The translations under genes and the position numbers were made by a program. Below, one piece after another: positions 45,121-52,030 of a stretch of 64,000 nucleotides of DNA (its first letter is position 1; every line of letters starts with the position of its first letter). The notes under the pieces are model-generated. The model was given only the letters and a program-made list of their open reading frames with translations. It ran no database searches and had not been told where the DNA came from. The stretch is from Acidobacteriota bacterium (lineage in GTDB: Bacteria > Acidobacteriota > Blastocatellia > Pyrinomonadales > Pyrinomonadaceae), in assembly GCA_016715115.1 (NCBI GenBank), contig JADKBM010000016.1:1426001-1490000 (forward strand). The letters run 5' to 3'.

Positions 45121-46023
45121 CTACTTCTTCGAATAGCTGTTAAAGACGATCTCGATCCAGCGGTCGGTCTTGATGAATCCGGAACCGGCTTCCTTGAATT
45201 TGTCCGGCAAACCTGCCTTCTTGATCTCTTCAAGCGTCTTTTTCTTCTTCATCGCGTCGGTGACGACCTTCGAACTCTCGATCAGCATCTGATGAAACGC
45301 TTTCAGATCGTCGAGCGTCGCGAGCGGACCGTGACCCGGAATCAGTTTCGCGTCCGCCGGGATCGTTTTGATCAGTGAACCGATGTTGTTGATCAATCCC
45401 TGAACATTTCCGCCGTTATCGAGATCGACGAACGGGAACCGGCCGACAAAAAAGTTATCGCCGAGATGTACGACATTGGACTTCGTGAAGAAGACGACCG
45501 TGTCTCCGTCGGTGTGTCCGTTCGGATAATAGACCGCCTTCACCTCTTCGCCGCCAAAGTGGATCGACATCGATTCGGTATAGGTGATCATCGGTAGCGC
45601 GGACTCTGGATACGGAACCGTTTTCTGTCCGAATACCGTGTTTATCTGCGAGAGCCGAACGCGGACGTTCCTGTGCGCGACGATGATCGACTCTTTGCCG
45701 AAAAACTGGTTGCCCTCGGTATGGTCGCCGTGCCAGTGCGTATTGAAGATAAAGCGGGGTTTTTCGGATCCGAGTTCCTTAAGCGCGTCGCGCAGTTTTT
45801 CGCTGACGACCTTGTAGTCATCATCGATCATCAAAATCCCTTCGGGCGCGACCATTGCGCCGATGTTTCCGCCGCGCCCCTGAAGCATAAAGATGTTTCC
45901 CACGACCTTCGTCGTTTTCACCGTCACTTCCTGCTGACTTTTGAAATGACTGTTGTCGCCGTGGGCGAATCCGTTAACGGCCAAAACGCTTGCGGCCAAA
46001 AAGATCGTCAAAAGTTTCTTCAT
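45121..46023 (-). CDS. Secreted metallo-beta-lactamase-fold hydrolase
   Basis: The start is ATG 46023, placed by AGGAAGGTGAGA, giving 300 residues. The signal peptide is KLLTIFLAASVLAVNGFA. The metal site is complete: NTHWHGDHTEGN (HxHxDH), PNGHTDGDTVV for the next His, LGDNFFVG for the bridging Asp and IPGHGPLA for the last His. The layout is that of secreted MBL-fold proteins related to subclass B lactamases and quinoprotein-relay-type hydrolases. The substrate is unknown. Its stop lies next to the 94-bp inverted repeat. Confidence 0.9.
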   Translation of the reverse strand: MKKLLTIFLAASVLAVNGFAHGDNSHFKSQQEVTVKTTKVVGNIFMLQGRGGNIGAMVAPEGILMIDDDYKVVSEKLRDALKELGSEKPRFIFNTHWHGDHTEGNQFFGKESIIVAHRNVRVRLSQINTVFGQKTVPYPESALPMITYTESMSIHFGGEEVKAVYYPNGHTDGDTVVFFTKSNVVHLGDNFFVGRFPFVDLDNGGNVQGLINNIGSLIKTIPADAKLIPGHGPLATLDDLKAFHQMLIESSKVVTDAMKKKKTLEEIKKAGLPDKFKEAGSGFIKTDRWIEIVFNSYSKK

Positions 46024-46123
46024 TCTCACCTTCCTATCGACTGTTTTTCGAAATGATAGCAAATTTTGTCTATCCGCTCGCAAGTGCCGCGCGAGGTTTG
46101 ATCTGAAACCGTGTTTGAACCCG

Positions 46124-46795
46124 CTAGAAGTATCTTCCCGTCAAAAACGGATTCGACTCCCGTTCGCGACCGATGGTGGTTTCGTTGCCGTGGCCCGAAT
46201 AGACAACGAAATCGTCGCCGAGCGGGAGAATCTTGTTGTTTATCGAATCGATCAGTTGCTCATAGGATCCGCCCGGAAGGTCCGTCCGGCCGATCGACCC
46301 CTCGAAAAGACAGTCTCCGACGAAGACCCCCCGCGCGGATTCCTCGGCAAACACGACGTGTCCGCGGGTATGGCCGGGACAGTGGATCACCTTCAGATTC
46401 AACTCGCCAACCGGATAGGTCTCGCCGTCCGACCAGTTTCGAGTGATCTGCGGCGGATCGTCATAGTCCATCCCGAGCGCTTTCAGTTGATGGGGCGAGA
46501 GTCCCATTCGAAGCGGTTGCTGGGGCAGCGAGTAATAGAGCGGCTCATCGTCCTCGTGCAGCAGAATCTCCGCTTCGGGAAACTCCCGCGCGAGCGCGCC
46601 GGTTCCGCCGACGTGGTCAAGATGCCCGTGCGTCAGCGTGATCGCCTGCAGCGTCAAATCGTTTTCGCGCAGATATCTGACGAGTTCCGGCGAGTCTGCA
46701 CCGGGATCGACGCAAACGGCGCGACCGGACTTCTCGCAAACAATGACGCGCGTATTCTGTTGGAACGGTGAAAGTACGAATGTTTCGACGATCAT
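46124..46795 (-). CDS. Cytoplasmic MBL-fold hydrolase (glyoxalase II-like)
   Basis: The protein has 223 residues without a signal peptide. Metal ligands are THGHLDHVGG, CPGHTRGHVVF, VGDCLFEGSIGRTDL and YSGHGNETTIG, the order seen in glyoxalase II-like and YcbL-type hydrolases. The N-terminal FQQNTRVIVCEKSGRAVCVD is typical of this group. It may hydrolyse a thioester such as S-lactoylglutathione or a similar thiol adduct, but the short C-terminus suggests a YcbL-like member. The start overlaps the stop of the upstream 95-residue gene by four bases. Confidence 0.88.
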   Translation of the reverse strand: MIVETFVLSPFQQNTRVIVCEKSGRAVCVDPGADSPELVRYLRENDLTLQAITLTHGHLDHVGGTGALAREFPEAEILLHEDDEPLYYSLPQQPLRMGLSPHQLKALGMDYDDPPQITRNWSDGETYPVGELNLKVIHCPGHTRGHVVFAEESARGVFVGDCLFEGSIGRTDLPGGSYEQLIDSINNKILPLGDDFVVYSGHGNETTIGRERESNPFLTGRYF

Positions 46796-47079
46796 AAACT
46801 ACCAAGTTTATCGAGATATGGGCCGACGTCAAAGTCCTCCGCGCGGCGGGCTTCGATCACGAACTGAATTGCCTGCCGATAGGTTTCCGCCGTCGGCATT
46901 CCCGTAAAGCAAGGAGTTTCGACTTCCGTCAAACTGAGATAGCTGATCAAGACACTCAAAAGCATCCACAACAGAGTGATTTCGGGCGTGCCGATCGGAT
47001 TGTGGAGGATGATGGATTCCCCGTCGGCAGCTATCCCGTCGCAGATCCTCGCAAATTCGGCTTCGGTAATTCTAGTCAT
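46792..47079 (-). CDS. Small hypothetical protein coupled to the MBL hydrolase
   Basis: The protein has 95 residues, starting MTRITEAEFARICDGIAADG at 47079. It is helical with a hydrophobic middle (TLLWMLLSVLISYLSL) and a charged tail (AIQFVIEARRAEDFDVGPYL). The stop overlaps the MBL start (ATGA), so the pair is translationally coupled. I do not recognise a family. The frame stays open to 47145, but that section enters the control region of the divergent sigma-54 unit. It may be a partner or regulator of the hydrolase; nothing in the sequence proves this. Confidence 0.65.
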   Translation of the reverse strand: MTRITEAEFARICDGIAADGESIILHNPIGTPEITLLWMLLSVLISYLSLTEVETPCFTGMPTAETYRQAIQFVIEARRAEDFDVGPYLDKLGSL

Positions 47080-47151
47080 CGACTCAATTAAATCACAGGT
47101 CTGAATGAAAATCGGACACGGCGTACGGCACCTGTCAAAGTTCAATACACG

Positions 47152-47178
47152 TTCGGCAACAGGCCAATGTTCCGCGAA
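47152..47178 (+). promoter_or_regulatory. Dyad upstream of the sigma-54 promoter, possible activator site
   Basis: TTCGGCAACA and TGTTCCGCGAA form an imperfect inverted repeat with a 6-bp spacer, 61 bp before the -24 element. Enhancer-binding proteins commonly bind such dyads 70-150 bp upstream of sigma-54 promoters. The assignment is inference from position. Confidence 0.4.
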
Positions 47179-47238
47179 AAGTAATGTAAGTCGTTGTATC
47201 TATATGGCTTAGTTAGTTCATATCAACAACAAACAACT

Positions 47239-47255
47239 TTGGCACGACCGTTGCA
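47239..47255 (+). promoter_or_regulatory. Consensus sigma-54 (RpoN) promoter
   Basis: TTGGCACGACCGTTGCA matches the sigma-54 consensus TTGGCACG-N4-TTGCA at every defined position, with GG (47241-47242) and GC (47253-47254) exactly 10 bp apart. Transcription would start near 47266. Confidence 0.85.
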
Positions 47256-47265
47256 ATTACTTGGG

Positions 47266-47490
47266 CACATCGGATGATGTACTTTAGCGGAAGGACAACT
47301 TGAACGGACACGGGCAGGGCGTCCGAACATCAGATGAAGTTCCCGAGGTACGAATTCGGAATCCGGATCGGTTTGATAGCAGCGTGTTGACCGAATCCAC
47401 TCCGAAAACGTACTTCAGGAGAAGAAAGGGCCGGCTTAGTTTAATCTTTGGTTGGGGGAGTAAAGATTTAAGCCGACCCTTTCCATTTTT
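47266..47490 (+). ncRNA. Candidate sigma-54-dependent small RNA of about 225 nt
   Basis: The predicted start is 12 nt downstream of the sigma-54 -12 element. The end is a long hairpin (47424-47483) followed by TTTTT. Its stem has three 7-bp blocks (GAAAGGG/CCCTTTC; CGGCTTA region; AATCTTT/AAAGATT), separated by one mismatch and a 4-nt bulge, with loop GGTTGGGGGAGT. A smaller hairpin (CGGAC/GTCCG) lies at 47305-47325. An alternative is a 66-residue peptide from TTG 47300 behind GGAAGGA, but its frame runs straight through the hairpin and has no recognisable features. The RNA reading is an inference from promoter and terminator only. Confidence 0.5.
47424..47490 (+). terminator. Long hairpin plus T-run ending the sigma-54 unit
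   Basis: About 21 paired bases in three blocks, followed by CCATTTTT. The stem is longer than an ordinary terminator, so it could also be a functional RNA element. Downstream heptamer-type repeats (TTTTTGATTTTGGATTTTGG) follow directly. Confidence 0.65.
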
Positions 47491-47603
47491 GGATTTTTGA
47501 TTTTGGATTTTGGATCGGTTGTCCACAAAAAGCCGTAGCATCTGCGTTGAGTTCCATCCTTTTTCAGACTCCCAGACTCAGTTGGCCAATCCAAAATCTA
47601 AAA

Positions 47604-48056
47604 TCAAAGATCCAAAATCTGCTCATACATCAGATAATGCGATCTTTCCATTCCGAGCCGCTCGTAAACTCTTTGCGCACCGATGTTCTCGTGTTCGACA
47701 TAGAGCCGGAAGCCGCAAACGTCGCCCCGTTCAGCGGCGTACTGCTTGACGTGGGCGTACATCATCGCGTAAATCCCGCGACCACGGTACTCCGGGATGA
47801 CATAGACGCTCTGAATCCACCAGAACCACCGGTCGCGCCAATCGCTCCACTCAAACGTCACCATCAATCCGCCGACGATCCGGCCGCCGTCTTCAGCCAC
47901 AACATAAAAACCCTTCGTTGAATTGTGGAAGACCGATTCGACACCGCTGGCGAGTATCTGCGGATCGAGGAATTTGCCTTCAGTCTCGAGCGCCATTGCC
48001 TGATTGAACTCAATCATCGCAGCCGCTTCGTGTTTTTGCGCCAATCGAATCTCCAT
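47604..48056 (-). CDS. GNAT-family N-acetyltransferase
   Basis: The protein has 150 residues from ATG 48056; a GTG nine bases earlier is possible. GNAT fold elements are evident: EIRLAQKHEAAAMIEFNQAM at the N-terminus, the acetyl-CoA motif VYVIPEYRGRGIYAMMYAHV, and the C-terminal LYVEHENIGAQRVYERLGM. Its substrate is unknown. It stands alone, convergent with the sigma-54 unit and divergent from the small membrane protein. Confidence 0.9.
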   Translation of the reverse strand: MEIRLAQKHEAAAMIEFNQAMALETEGKFLDPQILASGVESVFHNSTKGFYVVAEDGGRIVGGLMVTFEWSDWRDRWFWWIQSVYVIPEYRGRGIYAMMYAHVKQYAAERGDVCGFRLYVEHENIGAQRVYERLGMERSHYLMYEQILDL

Positions 48057-48124
48057 AGTTTCCACCCCGATTTTTTTTGTCCAAAACTACTCTAAAACCT
48101 TTTGTTCACCGACACAAAATAATC

Positions 48125-48154
48125 TTGCCTTTTCGGCCGGAAAAGAGTTATATT
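48125..48154 (+). promoter_or_regulatory. Promoter for the 62-residue membrane protein
   Basis: TTGCCT (48125-48130) and TATATT (48149-48154) stand 18 bp apart, about 125 bp before the start codon. Each box deviates at one or two bases. Confidence 0.45.
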
Positions 48155-48280
48155 TAGTTGCAATCAAGAAATTTAGCGATTTGAAAAGTTTTTTGGATCC
48201 ATTGCGGAGCGGGGAAGGTTTTTGAAAACACCCTGTTCCGGTTTGATCCTTTTAAGAGAAACGGGAGGTCACGTAACTTT

Positions 48281-48469
48281 ATGTATGCCCTTTTAGCTCT
48301 GGTATCAGCCCTGATCGCGGCCGGATCGTTCTACTATTTTCAAGCTAAGGATGGCGGAATGCTTTTCCTTTTGCTGGGAGTGGTATTTTTGATCCTGACG
48401 GCCGTTTTCGGTGTGATATTTTTGTCAGGCCGGGTCAATAAGACCGACGACATCCATATCACCGAATAA
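48281..48469 (+). CDS. Small two-helix membrane protein
   Basis: The protein has 62 residues, with GGGAGGTCACG before ATG 48281. Two hydrophobic helices (LLALVSALIAAGSFYYF and MLFLLLGVVFLILTAVFGVI) are linked by QAKDGG. The C-terminus (SGRVNKTDDIHITE) is charged. It has a clear ribosome site and an upstream promoter candidate, so it is probably real. The function is unknown; it resembles small inner-membrane proteins generally, with no specific family recognised. Confidence 0.75.
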   Translation: MYALLALVSALIAAGSFYYFQAKDGGMLFLLLGVVFLILTAVFGVIFLSGRVNKTDDIHITE

Positions 48470-48625
48470 GAACGACTGGCACAGTTTACATTTTCGATTC
48501 GGAGAACTCTGAGAATCAGAAGTCGATGATCTCAAGGGCGGTTGAGTTGTGTTCAACCGCGCTTTGTTCTTTTTGGGCCCGGCTTGACCGAACAGCAAGC
48601 GTTGAAACGCCGCCGATATCCCGCA

Positions 48626-49501
48626 TCAAAGCCCATCCTGGAGAATCTGCGACAATCTCCAGATCATCAAACTTCCCTCATTGTCCGTTGAATAATGCAC
48701 GACCGGCATATCGTCAACCGTGATCGCCATAACGATCCGACCACGGCGTGTATAAGCGATCCCGACGTCGGCTCTGAGGCGATCGAGCGTTCCGGATTTT
48801 GATGCGATCGGTACCGTGTCAAGCGCATTGCGGCCGATGCCGTCCTTGTATTGTTGCCGACGAAGCACGTCAAGCATACTCTTTGATGCCTCGGCGTTGA
48901 TGATCTTGCCCGTCTCGAGAAGTTCAAGGATTCCGGCCATTTCTCTCGGCGTCGACATCCCGAGTCCAAAATTCTTGATCACCGGATCGGCCGCGACCTT
49001 GCTGTCCTTCTCAGTCCCGAAAATGCGGCGGATCGACTTCGTGCTCGGAAATCCAAGCGATTCCATCCGCGCGTTCACAGCATCGCTCGTTACTTTTTCG
49101 ATCACGAGGTTTGTCGCCGTGTTGTCTGAGACGACGATCATCAGGTTTACGGCCGTCCGCAAATCGATCTTCGTGTTGTCCGAGAACTCGCCCAGAACGC
49201 CCGAACCGCCGACCTTTTTCTCCTTTGCGAGGATGATCTCATCGGCCCAGTTGACCTTTCCTTCCGACACCTGAAAATAGGTTTCGATCATTATCGGGAG
49301 TTTGATCGTGCTCGCCGTCCGCACGCGTTCGTCGCCACGGAGCGAATAGACCTTTCCGTTATCGAGATTCTTGGCGTATATCCAGACCTTTCCGCGAAAA
49401 TCCCGAAGCGCTTCCTGGATCCGGTCGTCGACGCTCGGGCTTTTTTGGCCAAAAACCGCGATCGGACAAAGCAAAGCAAATACCATCAATAACTTAAACA
49501 T
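48626..49501 (-). CDS. Secreted class A beta-lactamase-like serine hydrolase
   Basis: The protein has 291 residues with a signal peptide (LLMVFALLCPIAVFGQ). The penicillin-binding fold motifs are Ser64-T-I-K67 (TASTIKLPI), Ser125-D-N127 (VVSDNTATN) and K235-S-G (ASKSGTLD). STPREMAGIL matches the class A segment after the omega loop. No ExxLN omega-loop motif is present: Glu164 lies in FGTEKDSKVA without the partner Asn. It is therefore a class A-type hydrolase with uncertain lactamase activity, perhaps a peptidoglycan-related esterase or carboxypeptidase. The start overlaps the permease stop by 8 bp. Confidence 0.85.
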   Translation of the reverse strand: MFKLLMVFALLCPIAVFGQKSPSVDDRIQEALRDFRGKVWIYAKNLDNGKVYSLRGDERVRTASTIKLPIMIETYFQVSEGKVNWADEIILAKEKKVGGSGVLGEFSDNTKIDLRTAVNLMIVVSDNTATNLVIEKVTSDAVNARMESLGFPSTKSIRRIFGTEKDSKVAADPVIKNFGLGMSTPREMAGILELLETGKIINAEASKSMLDVLRRQQYKDGIGRNALDTVPIASKSGTLDRLRADVGIAYTRRGRIVMAITVDDMPVVHYSTDNEGSLMIWRLSQILQDGL

Positions 49502-50819
49502 CGCTTACCTCAACTCGTTTTCTTCTCAGGAAATAGAACACGGCACCCAAAAGCAGTCCAACGACGACGATCGCGATGTGCCGCGGATCGGATTCGGGAT
49601 CGGTCAGCGTCGCCCAGATCACGGTCGCGGCAAAACTCATCGGCGCGATGGTGATCAGAATCAGAACGGTCCAGCCGCCGCGGATCTTGAACGGCCGCGG
49701 AAGATCAGGTTCTTTGACACGCAGCACGAGCAAGGCGACAAACTCAAGCAACAACTCGGCGGAGTAGAACAGAATGTCGATGACGACGAGTTTGCCGAAC
49801 GGCAATGCCGCAAAGAGCGCCGAGATGCCGCAGCAAACCACGAGCGCATTCGTCGGAATGCCGGTTTTTTCGTTCGTCCGGGCGAAGAATTTCGGAAACC
49901 AGCCGTCATTCGCCATCGCAAACGGCAATCGCGATGCATAGAGTATTTGCGAATTGAACAGACTCCAAGCCGAAACGAGCGCGGCAACGGCGAGAAGCGT
50001 CCCGAGAAAAGGCCCGCCAAGCAATTCGGCGAGCGCCGGAAATCCGGCAGTTTCGTTCCAGACGGCGGCATCTGTCGAAACCCCGACCAGTGCAAACACG
50101 GGCAAGAGATAAACCGCGACCGACAACGCAACGGCAACAAACAGCGCCCGCGGATAATTTCGGGGAGCGTCGTTGACCTCGGCGGCGTACGTCGAGACAT
50201 TGTCGTAGCCGGAATAGTTCCACATCACCGTTGCAAGGCCGACGGCGATCAACCCGAGCGAGATCTCGCCGGAAAAGCCCGAAGCGACGGCATCGATCGA
50301 TCTCTGCAGACCGCCGTTCTCGGCCGCAAAGCCGAAATAAGTCAAAAGCCCGAACGGAACGAGTATCACGAAAAGGTTCAAAGTCGAATTGATCCCAACC
50401 GCACGCGCGCCGCGCCAGTTCAGTGCAAGCGCCAGAAAGATCATTATCGCAGCGATCGCCCAGCGAGCGAAAAACGACTCCCAACTCAGATTTCCTTCAT
50501 CATCCGGCCGGAGATATGGAACGAAGAACGCGAGGTAGTTGACAAACAGCACCGGATAGATCGCCATATCGACCGAGGTGTACATACACGTCCACCAGCC
50601 TTCCTGAAATCCCCAGAAATCACCCAGCGCGCGCTTTACCCAAACGTAGTAACCGCCTTCCTCGGGCATCGCGCTTGCGAGTTCGGAGACCATCAACGAG
50701 ATCGGCAGGCTCCACAAGAGCGGCGTCAGAATGATCAACGCGATCGCCCAGCCTGCGCCGAGTTTGCCGATCAGTGACTCGATACCGAACGCGCCGCCGC
50801 ACACGGTAAAGAAGATCAC
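49494..50819 (-). CDS. APC-superfamily amino-acid permease
   Basis: The protein has 441 residues from GTG 50819, with eleven to twelve membrane helices. Typical motifs are VCGGAFGIESLIGKLGAGWA in helix 1, SELASAMPEEGGYYVWVKRA and NYSGYDNVSTYAAEVNDAPR. GTG 50819 has no ribosome site and lies inside helix 1. The frame continues upstream as TTTTFDEAARHARHIEFNPE...LTSV, a typical cytoplasmic N-terminus, but no ATG, GTG or TTG occurs before the stop. An ATA at 50915 with GAGG 8 nt upstream is the likeliest true start (473 residues). Co-transcribed with the beta-lactamase-like gene. Amino-acid substrate unknown. Confidence 0.87.
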   Translation of the reverse strand: MIFFTVCGGAFGIESLIGKLGAGWAIALIILTPLLWSLPISLMVSELASAMPEEGGYYVWVKRALGDFWGFQEGWWTCMYTSVDMAIYPVLFVNYLAFFVPYLRPDDEGNLSWESFFARWAIAAIMIFLALALNWRGARAVGINSTLNLFVILVPFGLLTYFGFAAENGGLQRSIDAVASGFSGEISLGLIAVGLATVMWNYSGYDNVSTYAAEVNDAPRNYPRALFVAVALSVAVYLLPVFALVGVSTDAAVWNETAGFPALAELLGGPFLGTLLAVAALVSAWSLFNSQILYASRLPFAMANDGWFPKFFARTNEKTGIPTNALVVCCGISALFAALPFGKLVVIDILFYSAELLLEFVALLVLRVKEPDLPRPFKIRGGWTVLILITIAPMSFAATVIWATLTDPESDPRHIAIVVVGLLLGAVFYFLRRKRVEVSDV

Positions 50820-50955
50820 GCTCGTCAGCGCGACAAAATTGATCTTCCTTTCGGGATTGAATTCAATGTGCCGCGCGTGGCGTGCGGCCTCGTCAAAAGT
50901 CGTCGTCGTTTCTATGGCGATAACCTCGATGAAAACAGGGGATTTTGGTCAATTG

Positions 50956-50983
50956 ATTATAATTCTACAAATCGCAATGTAAA
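50956..50983 (-). promoter_or_regulatory. Strong promoter for the permease unit
   Basis: On the minus strand TTTACA (50978-50983), a 16-bp spacer and a perfect TATAAT (50956-50961). The predicted RNA start near 50949 lies upstream of the ATA candidate start of the permease, which supports the longer N-terminus. Confidence 0.65.
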
Positions 50984-51091
50984 GCGCTGATGTTCGGCAA
51001 GAATACCGTGCGACCGATGCGGCGAGCTCCCCGCGAACCGGAAACTCAAATTTGCGATATCTGCCCTGGTCGCGCGTTCACGAATCTGGAA

Positions 51092-51529
51092 TCATGAAGT
51101 GTGATCCAAGATAATCCGCCAGCCTTCCTTTAACTTCCGAAACGTCAGCGTGAACATTCCGGTTGGCTTGTCGTTCTCGCGCACCAGCGTGAATCGTCCG
51201 AGAACGACAGCTGACTTCTTCGACAAAACCGTGACCTGAAGTTCGGTAAAACTCAGGACGCCCATTTTCGCTCGGGTATTGTAGCTGCGCTTGTAACGTT
51301 CGAGCGTCGGCGTCCAGCCTTTCGTCACCGAGTCGCCCGACACGAACGTCATCTCGGGTGAGTTCCAATAGCCCTTCATAAAGCCGTCGATGTCGCCGTT
51401 GTTCCAGGCCGCCGACTGCTCGCTGATGACCTTCAGGATCGCGGCCTTCGTCCGTTCGTCGCTCGACTGTGAAAAAGCCCCAATCGCAGAAACGAGAATA
51501 ATCGCAAAAACAACAAACGTGCTCTTCAT
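51092..51529 (-). CDS. Secreted DUF4440/SnoaL-like protein
   Basis: The start is ATG 51529 behind GGTGGA, giving 145 residues with signal peptide (FVVFAIILVSAIGAFSQ). The body is the small NTF2-like cone fold: ILKVISEQSAAWNNGDIDGF, MKGYWNSPEMTFVSGDS, ERYKRSYNTRAKMG and the C-terminal LTFRKLKEGWRIILDHTS. DUF4440/SnoaL-like proteins bind or isomerise small hydrophobic molecules; the ligand here is unknown. The upstream open frame is repeat DNA. Confidence 0.85.
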   Translation of the reverse strand: MKSTFVVFAIILVSAIGAFSQSSDERTKAAILKVISEQSAAWNNGDIDGFMKGYWNSPEMTFVSGDSVTKGWTPTLERYKRSYNTRAKMGVLSFTELQVTVLSKKSAVVLGRFTLVRENDKPTGMFTLTFRKLKEGWRIILDHTS

Positions 51530-51575
51530 AAAGTCCACCGCATTCAAGGTTCCGGGAGTCCAGATTCGAAAATCC

Positions 51576-52010
51576 GCAACTTTCATCTTTCAGTTATCCA
51601 CTTTCAGCCATTCCGACGCATTTCCTTTTTCGGATTAGTTGAAAACTGATAGCGGAAAGTTGATATTGCGAATCCCAATTACATCGCAACTTTCATCTTT
51701 CAGTTATCCACTTTCAGCTATTCCGAAGCATTTCCTTTTTCGGATTAGTTGAAAACTGATAGCGGAAAGTTGATATTGCGAATCCCAATTACATCGCAAC
51801 TTTCATCTTTCAGTTATCCATTTTCAGCTAGTCCGAAGCATTTCCTTTTTCGGACTAGTTGAGAGCTGATAGCGGAAAGTTGATATTGCGAATCCCAATT
51901 ACATCGCAACTTTCATCTTTCAGTTATCCATTTTCAGCTAGTCCGAAGCATTTCCTTTTTCGGACTAGTTGAGAGCTGATAGCGGAAAGTTGATATTGCG
52001 AATCCAAAAT
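51576..52010. repeat. Four-copy 110-bp tandem repeat with internal hairpin
   Basis: Units start at GCAACTTTCATCTTTCAGTT (51576, 51686, 51796, 51906), exactly 110 bp apart. Within each, CAACTTTC...CAGCTATTCCGAA faces TTCGGATTAGTTGA...GAAAGTTG with partial complementarity around a CATTTCCTTT loop. Copies 1-2 and 3-4 differ by shared point changes (for example TATTCC versus TAGTCC), and the two arms changed together. The family recurs, inverted, at 26466-26770. Occupies the whole spacer before gltX. Confidence 0.9.
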
Positions 52011-52030
52011 CCAAAATCCAAAATCTAAAA

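Noticed and set aside
48477..48500. Third sigma-54 site (TGGCAC)
   Set aside because: No GC at 10-bp spacing and no TTGC element follows.
49371..50777. 468-codon plus-strand frame opposite the permease
   Set aside because: Low-complexity Arg/Asn/Gln-rich shadow of a clearly membrane-protein-coding strand.
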